Shown: in pieces, positions 9,976 through 21,980 of the stretch
Layout of the letters: each line of letters begins with the position of its first letter
How positions within the stretch are numbered: position 1 is the first letter of the stretch
Assembly: GCA_963680875.1 (NCBI GenBank)
Contig: OY804588.1
Location: 80,314,829 to 80,378,828, forward strand
DNA: 64,000 nt
Source: Bathymodiolus brooksi
Taxonomy: Eukaryota; Mollusca; Bivalvia; Mytilida; Modiolidae
Direction of reading: 5' to 3'
Notes under the pieces: generated by a model
The model's database searches: none
Told to the model about the DNA's origin: nothing
The model's input: only the letters and a program-made list of their open reading frames with translations
Made by a program: the position numbers and the translations under genes

Positions 9976-10095
9976 ACGAATATATGTTCCGACAGTGTAG
10001 TATTTTGTTTATCCCTGTTTAATTTCATATTTTGTATCTATAAATTAAATGTTATTATTGTGAAGTATGTATTCAGGTACATAGTTATAGAGTAC

Positions 10096-11337
10096 ATGTT
10101 ATTTGGTACTGACTACTTGTCTTACGATGTTTACATACTGATAGAGTACATGTTATTTGGTACTAACTACTTGTCTTACGATGTTTACATACTTATAGAG
10201 TACATGTTATTTGGTACTGACTACTTGTAGTACATGTTATTTGGTACTGACTACTTGTAGTACATGTTATTTGGTACTGACTACTTGTAGTACATGTTAT
10301 GTGGTACTGACTACATGTTATTTGTACTGAATACATGTTATTTGGTACTGACTACTTGTCTTACGATGTTTACATACATATAGAATACATGTTATTTGGT
10401 ACTGACTACATGTTATTTGGTACTGACTACATGTTATTTGGTACTGACTGTATGTTATTTGGTACTGACTACATATTATTTGGTACTGACTACATGTTAT
10501 TTGGTACTGACTACATGTTATGTGGTACTGACTACATGTTATTTGGTACTGACTACATGTTATTTGGTACTGACTACATGTTCTTTGGTACTGACTACAT
10601 GTTATTTGGTACTGACTACATGTTATTTGATACTGACTACATGTTATTTGGTACTGACTACTTGTTATTTGGCACTGACTACATGTTATTTGGTACTGAC
10701 TACATGTTATTTGGTACTGACTACTTGTCTTACGATGCTTACATACATATATAGTACATGTTATTTGGTACTGACTACATGTTATTTGGTACTGACTACA
10801 TGTTATTTGGTACTTACTACATGTTATTTGGTACTGACTACATGTTATTTGGTACTGACTACATGCTATTTGGTACTGACTACATGTTATTTGGTACTGA
10901 CTACATGTTATTTGGTACTGACGACATGCTATTTGGTACTGACTACATGTTATTTGGTACTGACTACATGTTATTTGGTACTGACTGTATGTTATTTGGT
11001 ACTGACTACATGTTATTTGGTACTGACTACATGCTAATTGGTACTGACTACATGTTATTTAAACTGAATACATGTTATTTGGTACTGACTACATGTTATT
11101 TGGTACTGACTACATTTTATTTGGTACTGACTACATTTCGTTTGGTACTGACTACATGTTATTTGGCACCGACTACATGTTATTGGGTACTGACTACATG
11201 TTATTTGGTAGTGACTACATGCTATTTGGTACTGACTACATGTTATTTGGTACTGACTACATGTTATTGGGTACTGACTACATATTATTTGGCACTGACT
11301 ACATGTTATTTGGTACTGATTACTTGTCTTAGGATGT
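10096..11337. repeat. 21-bp minisatellite array
   Basis: About 50 copies of a 21-bp unit (ATGTTATTTGGTACTGACTA plus C), interrupted at about 10113, 10166, 10360, 10724 and 11317 by a longer unit containing CTTGTCTTACGATGTTTACA. Because 21 is divisible by three and the unit lacks stops, the plus strand shows long frames of the heptapeptide MLFGTDY; there is no start context, signal or splice evidence that these are translated. Every unit holds a GTAC. Confidence 0.93.
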
Positions 11338-11528
11338 TTTCTTGTTACTATATTATAACGGACGTCTATCCACTGTTCGGTCAACACAATTTGCAACAGG
11401 TACATCAAAACGGCAAAGATATTAAGAAGCGGTGTTTTCCCAGAGGAGTATAGATACCATTCAACTAATGACTAGATGCTGTGATTAAGAAATATAGAAA
11501 ACCAGTAACAAAGGATATGTAGTCTCTC

Positions 11529-11782
11529 ATGCTCATTTGATGGTATGGTAGTTGGGTTTACCACTACCTGTGAAATCAGTGCTTATCACCACTCAAGTTG
11601 TGAGTTCGAATACCGCTCATGGCGAGTTGTACTCGATCAAACGTTATATGATAAAGTTTGGTAATGACTTGCGATGGGTCGGTGGTTTTCTCCGGGTACT
11701 CCGGTTTCCTCCACGAATAAAACTGACCGATATAACTGAAATAGTGTTGGAAGTGGTGTGAAGCATCATAACACTAACCATC
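11529..11782 (+). mobile_element. SINE family B, near full length
   Basis: tRNA-derived head (GGTATGGTAGTTGGGTTTAC, B box GAGTTCGAATACC), body GGTGGTTTTCTCCGGGTACT, and tail ending GTTGGAAGTGGTGTGAAGCA. Family B is the commonest repeat in the window (about 15 copies). Confidence 0.8.
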
Positions 11783-12200
11783 ATCCTCATTTGCACACAT
11801 ATCCTTTCCTTCTAACTTTGATAACTGTGTCTTTCTCAAAGCTCGGCTACGTCTTTCTGTGGACTTTGTCTATCTGTGTAGAGTATCTTGTAGAAATAAT
11901 ACCAATGACTATGATTTCTTCTTATCTATTTCATCGTCTATTTGTATTGATTAACATTGAATCCGCATCGTCTCTGTGTCTCTCCTGTCTTGTATTCCCT
12001 TTAAGATTTTCTTCATATCCAAACCACCATTATAATTGTCTTGATGAGCAACATGAAGGGCGTCACTAATGCATCTAATCTTTTCGAAGAAAGTTTCCAA
12101 CCTCGAAAGTGTTTCAGTCGCCACAACGACTTGTTAGAAAGTTACGGAACAAATATGTAATAAATGATCATGGATATGTTACGTTAGTCGTATTCACAAT

Positions 12201-12433
12201 CCGGTCCTTTCCCTACCTCACTCATGACCTATCACCGGGTGTGTAACAAGAGTAACAGGACGGGCGTAATTAGTGGAGCAGGAACTACTTACCCTTCCAC
12301 TGCACTCGAATTCACTCCGGTTTTTAGTAGGATTTGTGTTGCTCAATCTAGTACGTTGTAGATCATTGTCCTGTTGTCGTTGTTCTTTTGACCATTGCAT
12401 TATCTGTCCGTATTCGAATGATGGCTTTTGATT
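12201..12433 (+). mobile_element. Family D interspersed repeat, partial
   Basis: Matches 55645-55890, from CGGTCCTTTCCCTACCTCAC through AGTGGAGCAGGAACTACTTA. Confidence 0.65.
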
Positions 12434-12637
12434 ATTACATTAGTATTTAAGCTTTTTTCGTCCTGTAATAGGAATTTCCATCTTTGTTTTCTTTAATAAT
12501 TATGTGTTGTACTGGTTCTATCGAGGCACAAACCAACGTATGTGGTGTTATAATTGTAGACAGAAGTCGAAGATCTAATTTAAGCACATTTAAGAAGTAA
12601 TAGATAATGAATACAAACATATACATAAATCAAACTA

Positions 12638-12810
12638 CTATTTGATCGGGCCCACGCCCGTCCCTGCCGGTTCAGTGGCAGTGTTAATTGATGTCTTCAA
12701 TGCAGCAGCTGCTAAGCAAATCAAACTGTTGCATATTTCATGAATTGTGACTATACTATTTGTTGCAGCCAATGTTTCTGACATACGTAGAGACACTCTG
12801 GTTCCGCATT
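12638..12810 (-). other. Exon-like segment, unidentified
   Basis: A good acceptor (CATGTTCTCAACAG) is followed in phase 1 by 56 codons beginning CGTRVSLRMSETLAATNSIV and ending GTGVGPIK, then TAG. Base composition is more GC-rich than its surroundings. No family is recognised. Phase 1 would fit a splice from CCN exon 2 or 3, but no CCN domain is encoded. It could equally be an isolated open stretch. Confidence 0.2.
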
Positions 12811-13029
12811 CTGTTGAGAACATGAGGAAAATGAACGTTAGAGAACACCAAGGGGCAATAAAAAATCAATACCGTTTAAACAAGCACAAAGAAGATTTTC
12901 TTGTAAAATTTATTTAAGAACGACATATATATATGTATAAAATTAAAACCTCCTTAGCATTAACATCAATACCGTTTTCTGTACTATATACATCTTTAAT
13001 ATTTATTCTGGCAATTACTAACAAAACAG

Positions 13030-13365
13030 TTATATGCGAGCGAAGCGAGCTCTTTATGGTAATAAATATATACCTAGGTAGTTTTGTTATTTTCAAATTT
13101 TATTAAATCTCTTCTGACATACTGACAAGAATTTTTTTTTTATGCACACCGGAAGTTAACTTTTGAGATCTCGTAAGGAACGAGAGTTTGATTGAACGAG
13201 ACTAGTTTCGACCTTAAAAAATTCGTCCCCGACATATCTCTGCCCAAAAATATCGACATTATTTTGATGCACTGGATGAGCGTGAAATCGGTAGATAATT
13301 TTCAGATTCGCGAGCATTCATGGCCGCGCCTGTTTCATATTATATACACGTATATGATAGTCACA
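13030..13365 (+). mobile_element. Family E repeat, copy 1
   Basis: From GCGAGCGAAGCGAGCTCTTT to TGTTTCATATTATATACACG. The same blocks recur in 27099-27665, where the first part has an extra ~250 bp. No coding capacity. Element class unknown. Confidence 0.65.
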
Positions 13366-13546
13366 CAATCACAATATGGCCGACACAGCACCTGTATATT
13401 ATTGTTTAACAGCAGTCACATATATCCTCCAAATGATATGCATTCTCATAACAAAGAACGAACAATTTTAGAAACTTCAATATTTACATAACATGCATGA
13501 TATAAATATAATCCAACACAGTACTGTACAATAGCTGAAATATATA

Positions 13547-13735
13547 CAGGCAAGTCTGCCCATGCGGTCATCTCTATTAAGCAATCACCTGTATTTAAAG
13601 GGCACATTTTTCTTGACCTGTCATAGAAAATATCATTTGAATTGAACCTCTTTTAAGACGTCACCTGTCTTAAGAGACCACTTTTTATTTGTCCCAAAGA
13701 TGACCTCTGAATACAGGTGTAACTGTACATATCTG
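13547..13735 (-). mobile_element. MITE, copy 1
   Basis: Bounded by imperfect inverted ends (TACAGGCAAGTCTGCC and CAGGTGTAACTGTA). It is the reverse complement of the element at 44992-45176, sharing for example the GGTCATCTCTATTAAGCA block. Confidence 0.65.
13684..13689 (-). promoter_or_regulatory. Possible poly(A) signal of the CCN gene
   Basis: First clear minus-strand AATAAA after the CCN stop codon, about 450 nt away but inside a MITE. Weak evidence. Confidence 0.2.
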
Positions 13736-14141
13736 TGAAATTTGAAATATGTGAATAAGGGGGTCGTGGAGGTCACAGCAGCACAACTCTGTCGTTATTG
13801 GTTTTGTTTTGTTTTGTTTTGTTTTTGGGTGGGAAAGGGGAGCGGTGTGGTGGCTTTGCTTTGCTTTCATGATATTGGTCTTGTTTTTATGGTAATGTCA
13901 AATAGAAAAGAAACTAATTGTAGAAGGCAAGTTAAACATTAATTACATGCGTCACAGAGAGTACAAAAGTACTTATATATATAAGTCTAAAGGGATGTTA
14001 CGTCATGCGCTCTATTTGTATATTTACACTATATGCGCTGCAAATGGAACATTGACAGTTGCGGCCCCTGCTGTCACTGGCACCAGTGTAGTTTCCAACG
14101 AGTAAGTGTTGTTGCCATGGCTTTTCTTCACAACAAATATA

Positions 14142-14399
14142 TTATTTATATTTTTCCATGTTTTTACATTTTTTGCTACATTTACATCGCTTAATCCACA
14201 CGTATTTCAAATATTCATATCGTCCATCATTACAGAGGAATTCGATTTCCCTCGTTTTCGTTCGCTTAGGATAACAACACTGCTTGTTCTTACAGTTCGT
14301 ACAGAACTTCAGTCTGTATCCACGCACACTTTTACAGTCCTTATACGTAATTCTCTCCCTTTTAACACTGCGGGTTGTGGGTGTACATTTCTTCTTACG
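14142..14399 (-). CDS. CCN exon 5: C-terminal cystine knot and stop
   Basis: Acceptor TTTTTTTCTTTCAG, phase 0. The 85 codons begin RKKKCTPTTRSVKRERITYK and include GYRLKFCTNCKNKQCC and IKRCKCSKKC, ending EKYK then TAA. Ten cysteines are spaced as in the CTCK module of CCN proteins (KC...C...FCxxC...CC...C...CxCxxxC), the region for heparin and integrin binding and dimerisation. It is very basic. The plus-strand ORF over the same bases is a shadow. Confidence 0.95.
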   Translation of the reverse strand, partial: RKKKCTPTTRSVKRERITYKDCKSVRGYRLKFCTNCKNKQCCYPKRTKTREIEFLCNDGRYEYLKYVWIKRCKCSKKCKNMEKYK

Positions 14400-14539
14400 C
14401 TGAAAGAAAAAAAGCAAAACACTGATTATATACGTTGATTATTTCCTGGATAATCGATGATGGCTTCACAGGGTAACTTCAAAAGAGATTGGACTTTGAA
14501 GATAAATTGTAACAAGCATTGTTGAATAACCTATATATC

Positions 14540-14573
<34 letters not shown>

Positions 14574-14844
14574 TGATTAAAAAAAAAAATTGGTTTTATT
14601 ACAAACGGAACAATTATCTCAAACAATCAAGAAAAATCTAACAAAGTTTAAGAATACTGATAAAATACAACCCAACTAACGAAAAATGGCTGACCGAAAA
14701 GAGAATGATACTGGCATATACATATATTACAAACAACTTGTCTATACCAATATGACATCGTATGAAACTATACAGTTAGATAGAGGGTCATGTACAGCAG
14801 TCCATTTTATTTTAAATAAAATGCGGAGCTGGGATGGATTGATG

Positions 14845-15073
14845 GTAACTCTACCTTCAACAATATTTCAGTTATATCGTGGCGGTCAGTTTTATTGGTG
14901 GAGGAAACCGAAGTGCCAGGAGAACACCACCGACCTGTCGCAAGTCACTGACAAACTTTATCAAATAATGTTGTACATCTCGCCCTGACATCACAACATC
15001 AGTGATGATAGGCACTGATTGCATAGGTATTTGTCAATCCAACTACCATACGATCATGACCATGACGGCCCCT
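14845..15073 (-). mobile_element. SINE family B copy
   Basis: On the minus strand reads GGCCGTCATGGTCATGATCG through to the GATATAACTGAAATATTG tail. Confidence 0.8.
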
Positions 15074-15404
15074 CGTAAAGTTTGCAGCTGCATCCTGACT
15101 ACAATTTTAATGTAAAATAAACCAGCTCTCAAAGGATCCAGCGAGCTTCAGTAACTCTTTGATCTATTCCTAAGCGAACATGCACACCAATCGCTATGAT
15201 AGACGACGAGGGTCACGACCACTAGACCAATTCGCTCACAATAATACAATTACCGTATTTGAGGATAAGAATTGTTTAAACATTACTTTAACGTGTCAAA
15301 TAACACCATGCCTGTCGATTTCCAACTTGCAGACAATGTATTTATATATTTTGTTTCGTAAATAACATTACATAAGGTTTTGAATGTAAGGTTTCCTTCG
15401 GGTT

Positions 15405-15664
15405 GATTTGATGTTTTGGTGTTTTAACGCCACTTTCAGCAATATTTAAGCTATATCATGGTGACGAGTTTTAGTGGTGGAAGAAACCGGAGAGAACCAC
15501 CGACCTTGGGCAAGCAACTGGTAAACTTTATCACTTGCGGTTGCGAGTGGAGTTCATCTTTTTTGTAATTTACAAAGCTGGGCGCGAACCAACGCCGTAT
15601 TGGTGATAGGCTTGTATGAGTTGTTAGGTAATCCAACTAACTAACTCATTGAGCCACCGGGTCC
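15405..15664 (-). mobile_element. SINE family C copy
   Basis: Near full length, very like 8205-8444, including the tRNA-like head (GGTGGCTCAATGAGTTAG on the minus strand) and the ACGGCGTTGGTTCGCGCCC B box. Confidence 0.8.
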
Positions 15665-16265
15665 GCTTCCTTAAGGACTGAAGAGACTATAGCGTGTATA
15701 TAAGATATTTACATAATACAATTTTAAAAAACCCGTTCGATTGCATGGCTTAGGTTGATATTTGTGGCTAGAATATTCAATATTATTAAACTACTTCCAG
15801 TTTTTATTGAACAATTATGTAAATGATATAGAAGGAAATGGCATTACATCATTTGTAAAATAATTTTCTTTGTCAAATATAATGGATACAATAAATTCAA
15901 ACCTGATGCATACACTAACATTTAGGAGAATTTAAGGTTGCTATAACTGAACATTTATTTTGGTATTATGCGCTTTTCCATGAATTGTAAAATATGCAAA
16001 TCATTGAGTTCGAACGATGTTCTATATTAAATTGAAAAACAGAAAATCCCACATTGTCGGAAGAGTCCTAAATTCCAAGAGAAGAAAACGAGTCAATACA
16101 AATACTTATTACACCTTATATAAGAATGCTGGATTCTGATTGGTTAATAGCCGTGATATTTTTTTTTTACAAATTCAGGCCTTGCATTGTGAATTTGCAG
16201 AAATTTTACTTCATGTAGGTGTATTTACATACGATTTAATTTTTTTTCATGGTATTTGCAAAATT

Positions 16266-16433
16266 GTATTTGCCGTTTTTACCCTTCACCAAGACGCTTG
16301 TAACAAAATTTGTAAAACGTTTATCAGTTGTGCGTTTTATGTAGCAATCGTATTTGCCGTTTTTACCCTTCACCGAGACGTTTGTAACAAAATTTGTTAA
16401 ACGTTATCAGTTGTGCGTTTTATGTAACATCAT
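16266..16433. repeat. Tandem duplication, two ~84-bp units
   Basis: GTATTTGCCGTTTTTACCCT begins at 16266 and 16350; both units carry the CAGTTGTGCGTTTTATGTA block. A short plus-strand ORF crosses them. Confidence 0.85.
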
Positions 16434-16535
16434 TCGGTAGAATTAAACAGATACATCATGTTTGGTCCTGAAAACGATAAGCAAAAGGTATTATTTATTT
16501 AGCCAGTGTTCTGAATAATATTCGGTGTAAATAAA

Positions 16536-16669
16536 CAGATATATCATGTTTGGGAGGGGTATTTGCGAAAAATACCAGTCGAGAGACGAACAATTTCCAT
16601 TCGGCTCGGGAAATTTCGTCTCTCGACTGGTATTTTTCGCAAATACCCCTCCCAAACATGATATATCTG
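16536..16669. repeat. Perfect 54-bp inverted repeat (foldback)
   Basis: Arms 16536-16589 and 16616-16669 are exact reverse complements (left arm begins CAGATATATCATGTTTGGGA) around a 26-nt loop, itself with partial pairing. A related direct partial copy of the left arm start lies at about 16432-16465. The ORFs read through both arms are by-products. Confidence 0.95.
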
Positions 16670-16732
16670 TATAAAATACATGACCGTTCTTTTTCCTGGC
16701 TTGGTACACGCACTACAATAAAATGCATGGCA

Positions 16733-18269
16733 CACGGTGTAGGATCAAATCAATTCATTTCGGTAAATATCGGCGTTTTTCGATTACTTTCGGTTATTAC
16801 AATGACTCCTTTTGGAAACTATGGCACATCTGAAACGATGTTCGACCAAAAAAGATGGAAAAAGACCAAGATCATAGGTAAAATCCTCCCAATGCTATCT
16901 CTTACGGAACAGTAGAATACTTAATTGAATCAACTTTGTCACTGAATTCCATAGTAATCCTACAGTTTTCTTTAAAATCATGAAAAATTTGAAGAGTGCC
17001 TTTGTTTTTGGAGCAAATATGTGAAAAAAATAAGCCAAATGTAACTGATTGGGTTACGCAAGTGTGTTATTCTTTCAATACAATACATGTACATGTTTCA
17101 TCTACGATATGTGTATGTTCAATGTTGTATAGGTAAAATAAAATAGGCCTTAAAATCACTTTTTAAAGAAAAAATTGTCAACGCCTCCTTTTGGCACCGA
17201 TTCTTTTCAAACCAAAGAACTTGTACTAAATATTCAATAAAATGAACCCCGCGGGAACCCCGTGGTATAGAAATGGGACCGAGAGCTTCTTCGGCTTGAA
17301 GGGGCGTCCGTCGGTTGTGCGGGATGTACAAATTCACAACCGACCCGTCCTGCGGATGAGACGTAAATAAAACCGAGGTCCCGTGTTGAGAGATTGCCAC
17401 CCTCTCCGCACGTTAAAGAACCCAGTGTAACCGCTCATCATGAGCAATATGCTCATGATGAGTGGTCCATAAGAGACCTGTTGCACTGGCAAAATTATCC
17501 GTCCCTACCCATCATCTTTCCTTGTTTCGAGTCCCGTGGCGTTTAAATTTTTAAATGTTCTCGTCCTGAATATAGCTGAAAAATTGCTCGCTGGACGTTA
17601 AACAACAATCAATCAAGCAATCAATCAATCAATAAAATGTTCTTTTTTTTTGCAGAAAGCCCAATAAAAAACGAAAAATATCTACTCTTTTCGTAGCTGG
17701 TCAAATTGCGTGTGATTTCTCACTTTATTCAACGCAAATTCACCAACTCCGATTTATACATGTATTACTGTATTTGTCACGAACGAAAGGAATACGTGCC
17801 ATTCACTTGAAGGAAGCGTTATTCAATATTGCAACTAAAACTACGATTTTCGTTGAAAAAAATGTGATCACATGTAATATCGCAGTTACAAAGTATCAAT
17901 AATGACCAGACATTTCGAACGGAAAAGTGTCTTCAGTAAAGGAATTCTCTTTCTACTTCAAATTCGTGTATTTCTATCGCCGGTTGGCCTGTTTCACACG
18001 ATCTTGTCACTGTTTCGTTTAATGCTCCATTACACTTTCATTAGAGTGCGTAAAACTGATTTTCCGAAATAAACACATTATTAAAGAGTTCCGTGATCTA
18101 TCAATTAAGTGATAAATACTTACATTTCAGTGGTTAATGACGAAAAGAAGGTCCGGTATTAATCAAACTTACATTGTTTTTACTGGAAGGAATCGTTGTA
18201 ATAACCGTAAGTAATCGACTAACGCCGATATTTATCGAAAGGAATTGACTTGATCCTACACCGTGTGGT
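16733..18269. mobile_element. Element with ~80-bp terminal inverted repeats
   Basis: Left end ACACGGTGTAGGATCAAATC (16733-16812) matches, with about 10 substitutions, the reverse complement of 18188-18269, which ends GATCCTACACCGTGT. The inside (1.4 kb) has no transposase and contains a SINE. It could be a non-autonomous DNA transposon. Target-site duplications are not evident by eye. Confidence 0.55.
17240..17640 (+). mobile_element. SINE of a different family, with CATCATGAGCA palindrome
   Basis: Contains CCGTCCTGCGGATGAGACGT, ACCGAGGTCCCGTGT and CACGTTAAAGAACCC, blocks I recognise from widespread marine-invertebrate SINEs. The tail is of the family A type (AATTGCTCGCTGGACGTTAA, CAATCAATCAATCAAT). 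A 13+3+13 perfect palindrome lies at 17435-17463. Confidence 0.6.
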
Positions 18270-18355
18270 AGGGTTAAATTAGTTTTAAGGGCAAGAACCT
18301 CCCCTATTATTGAAATATAAATGAGTACAAAGGTACAGATCTCTATTTTCTGTTA

Positions 18356-18634
18356 GGGGTCCGGGTGGTGCAATGAGTTAGGTAGTTGGATTACCTAACA
18401 ACTCATACAAGTCTATCACCAATACGGCGTGGGTTCGCGCCCGGCTTTGTAAATTACAAAAAAGAGTGCACTCGATTCGCAGCCGCAAGTGATAAAGCTT
18501 ACCAGTTGCTTGCCCATGGTCGGTGGTTCTCTCCGGGTACTCCGGCTTCTTCCACCACTTAAACTTGTCGCCATGATATAGCTGAAATATTGTTGAAAGT
18601 GACGTTACACACAACAAATCAAATCAAATCAAAT
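18356..18634 (+). mobile_element. SINE family C, full length
   Basis: Head GGGTCCGGGTGGTGCAATGA, B box GGGTTCGCGCCCGG, tail GATATAGCTGAAATATTGTT, ending in a (AAATC)n tract. Confidence 0.85.
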
Positions 18635-19534
18635 CTATGTTCTGTTTAAATTTTATTTTCATTTCAACATTCTCTATCCATTTTTTGAAATCTTCCTGGA
18701 AAAGTAAATGGTAGGGTTGAAGTAATTATATGAACCCCAACCTCCCCAAATATACACTCTTAATGAAATGTAAATGAGTACAAAGGTAAAGGTCTCTAAT
18801 GGTTGTCTTGATTTCAACATTATCTATCCATTTTATAATCTTCTTAGGAAAGTAAACGATCTCCGTTTCCGATATCGATAAGATTTAAAATGGAACCACG
18901 CTCATAACGAACAATTTTATAAACGCCTAATTCCCTATTTTGTTAAATAGATGTTTAGATTAACGACGCGAGTTCAGTATCAGGGCAATCAAATGATTGC
19001 ATGAAATGTAAAATACTAAATAGAGTATACACAAGCTAATTAGAAATGATCAATGTATTCTGCTTTAAACTTAATCCATCACAGACAGAAATTTTAAGTG
19101 CATGTGAGACTTGTTTCTAAACATGAAACGGAAAAACTAATTATTTAAAGTCACACAGGGACAAACTAATCATTGAAATTAAGTGAAAAAGAAAATACTT
19201 TCAAAATGTCATCAATAAATATCTCTCCTGTAATTATTGTCTAAATGCGTTTCATTTTCTAAAAAATAGCTTCATCTGTTTGTACCGCGATCTTATAGTA
19301 GCTCGATTTAAATCTTGACTATGCTATCAGTGATTTGCGGATTGCTTGATAGGTTTCAGTAGGTAGGGACTATGGCTCTAACAACAAAACACAAAACAAA
19401 AAAGCAACAAAAGACAATAGGCCACAGTATGTGTTCTATTGAAATAATGTTGTATAGCGGGAACGCTTCCCTACCTAAGGTTATAGGAACCGCAGTAGGT
19501 TCATAACAACCTCTGCTAACTCCGTTAGTGGAGA

Positions 19535-19612
19535 TCTCATTTAGTTCAGTTGATACAGTGGTTGTTTACAATACTAGAGGTCCAGGGATCGAATCCCATC
19601 GGGGACATTGCA
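19535..19612 (+). mobile_element. tRNA-like SINE head (possible)
   Basis: TTAGTTCAGTTGATACAGTG resembles a box A and GGGATCGAATCCCATC a box B with about 40 bp between. The segment does not fold as a clean tRNA cloverleaf by eye, so a decayed SINE head is likelier than a tRNA gene. Confidence 0.35.
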
Positions 19613-20765
19613 TTTTTCGGAAGAGAAATATGCTCTACATTTGAAATTTTAGAATCCATGTTGTAGAAAAACACATTTGTGAAAAATAATCAAATGATAT
19701 TTCGGTCTGGAATATCGCTCTAGTTGAAATAAGAACGATAAACTAGTTCACTGTCTATAATAAGATATTGTCCGTATGTATGCATAGACATGTAGTGAGC
19801 GACGCCATTAAGTATTAAATCATACGTCACACTACGCGTTATATCTACGCAGTTTATCCGGATGTGACGATTTTTTTCAGAATTCGATGACGTCATAATT
19901 TGTCTATTATTATAGTACATCCTCCATTTAAAGAAAGAAAGATGGCGTTGATATATGAATATTCATGATATGTATATCTAGAATGTGAACTGATCTTTAA
20001 TAACAGATGCCCTCTGTCAGTATAGGGAGATAAACAATCATCCTTACTTCAAAGATCTAATATCCTTATTACGTATTATAAAAATGTAAGCTTCCACGTC
20101 AATGATATTTATCAATACATAAGTCTAATTCAAAATTGATTGTCATTATTTAATTCCAAGTAAGATTGTTTTGTCTCTTCTCCAGAAAACGGGAATTGTT
20201 AAAGATTTTCGGCTTAAGACGGGAAATGATACTTCTTACGTTTTTGGTTTGTGTTAAGCCTAGGTTGCTTTCCTTCCGGCTAGATACTGTAAAGTTATCT
20301 GACATAAACAGATAATATGAGATAAAATGAAGAAATACATCTTAATCTAGAATAACTGATTAATTAGATGTTATGTGTTTGCTGGGTTGTGATGGAGGTC
20401 TGTGGTTGATAACCAGACCGAAATATGAAAAAGATCATGCTTTAATATGTATATATTTTATGTTTGAATTTACAAAAACGTTCGTTTGAAATTATCGTTT
20501 AGGTGCGTACATTTTGTTATTTAGTTAGAGCATCCAAATTGACGAAGTTTTTGGAATCATGTCGTTAATGGACTGTGTATTAATTATAAGATATTTTAAG
20601 CCATTTACCGTACTTATCTGTTGACAGTTCTCTTTTATGTATAAAACGCATTATTCCTATTTATCATTTCAACCCATTCAATTTGGTGTACTAGAACGCG
20701 TTTCTGGAATAATAATCATCATCATTTATGCATACAGTCAAAATATTGAAAATTCAAATAATTTA

Positions 20766-20934
20766 AAAGTATGCTGAAGCACTGGCTACTGGATGGGTGA
20801 TACCATCGGGGACTAACAATTTAAAAGTATTCTGAAACACTGGCTATTGGATGGGTGATAACATCGGAGACTAACAATTTAAAAGTATGCTGAGGCACTG
20901 GCTACTGGATGGGTGATAACATCGGGGACTAATA
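20766..20934. repeat. Three tandem ~58-bp units
   Basis: Three copies of a unit containing CACTGGCTACTGGATGGGTG. Unrelated in sequence to the 58-bp satellite at 46-54 kb. Confidence 0.85.
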
Positions 20935-20984
20935 GTCGACCAGCAGAGAAATCGACCTTAGTGATAGTAATAAAAGAACAATAG

Positions 20985-21530
20985 TTTTGATTTAGTGCAC
21001 ACTATTCGTTCTAGAATAACTTTCGCGGCAAATAAACCAAATGTACTAAAATCAGTTAATGTCGCATATGTATGAGGGAGGAGAATTTTAGTGTTAATGA
21101 TACTAACACTATTTAAGACCGTTTTATTTGATATAAAATACATATATCTAATAAATCATATCAGTGTCGAAGCACCGATTAATTACTGTGATAATTATAT
21201 CCTAGCGAACTAGTATTCCACCAACAGAAGCATAGACCGAGCGATAGTAATAACATCTAATAAAAATGATGTTCGGTTCGTCTTTACCTCCAGTTGTTTG
21301 TAGGAGAGATCATGTCTTACTTACGTTCTTTGTGTTTGTTTGCATAGTGTGGTGTCCAACACATATTGTGTTGTGTTTTTGTTTTGTTTTTCTTCGTCTT
21401 GTGTACCCTATGTTGCCAGTTTCTCTAGATTTCCCATTTTGATTGTCCCTTCGTTATTCTCAAACGTTTATTTGTAGTGTATACGACGCGTTTTTGGAAA
21501 CCCTTCTTCAGGTTCGCGCATGGTCACAAG
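20985..21530 (-). mobile_element. Penelope-type 3'-end fragments (family G)
   Basis: On the minus strand 21478-21520 reads CCTGAAGAAGGGTTTCCAAA then AACGCGTCG, and 20985-21030 has GTTATTCTAGAACGAATAGT. The style (CTGAAGA/CTGATGA ... GAAACGCG ... GTGCAC) recurs on the plus strand at 37690-37745. These look like retroelement 3' ends, but no coding part remains. Confidence 0.35.
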
Positions 21531-21767
21531 ATTGGAATCCAAGTAATTTAGATGTCCTTGAAACTAAGCAAAACATTGACAATTGACATTTGAAGTGGCA
21601 ATAACAAGTCACGTGATTACAAAATCCATAATAGAAAAATAAGATAAATCAACAAAATCCTAGTCCATGGAAATTGACAAGTGCGATCGTCTTTCTATCA
21701 AAAATACCGATTGAAAAGCCATAAATTAGATGACGTCATACATATAACTTTAAAATGTGAAAAATAC

Positions 21768-21980
21768 TGAAATCCGTTGAACCATTACTGTCTGTGGAGC
21801 TTAATATGTTTTCGTATTTTGCATTTACTAAGAAAAGGTCAAACGTTAAATATTCATGTTAAGCATATGACCCATGTTGCTCATACAAAAATTCTGAAAT
21901 CTGTCGAACCTTTGCTGTTTGTGGAGCTTTATATCATTTCGTATTTTACATTAACTAAAAAAAAATAAAATGTTAAATAT
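21768..21980. repeat. Tandem duplication, ~126-bp period
   Basis: CTGAAATCCGTTGAACC at 21768 and CTGAAATCTGTCGAACC at 21894 start two diverged copies. Confidence 0.75.

Noticed and set aside
10335..11453. MLFGTDY/LVLTTCY repeat ORFs and their minus-strand counterpart
   Set aside because: Frames of a 21-bp minisatellite; open in several frames at once, so not evidence of coding.
14051..14101. Plus-strand exon-like stretch (AAPAVTGTSVVSN, then GTAAGTG)
   Set aside because: Lies in the CCN 3' UTR on the other strand, has no partner exon and no family match.
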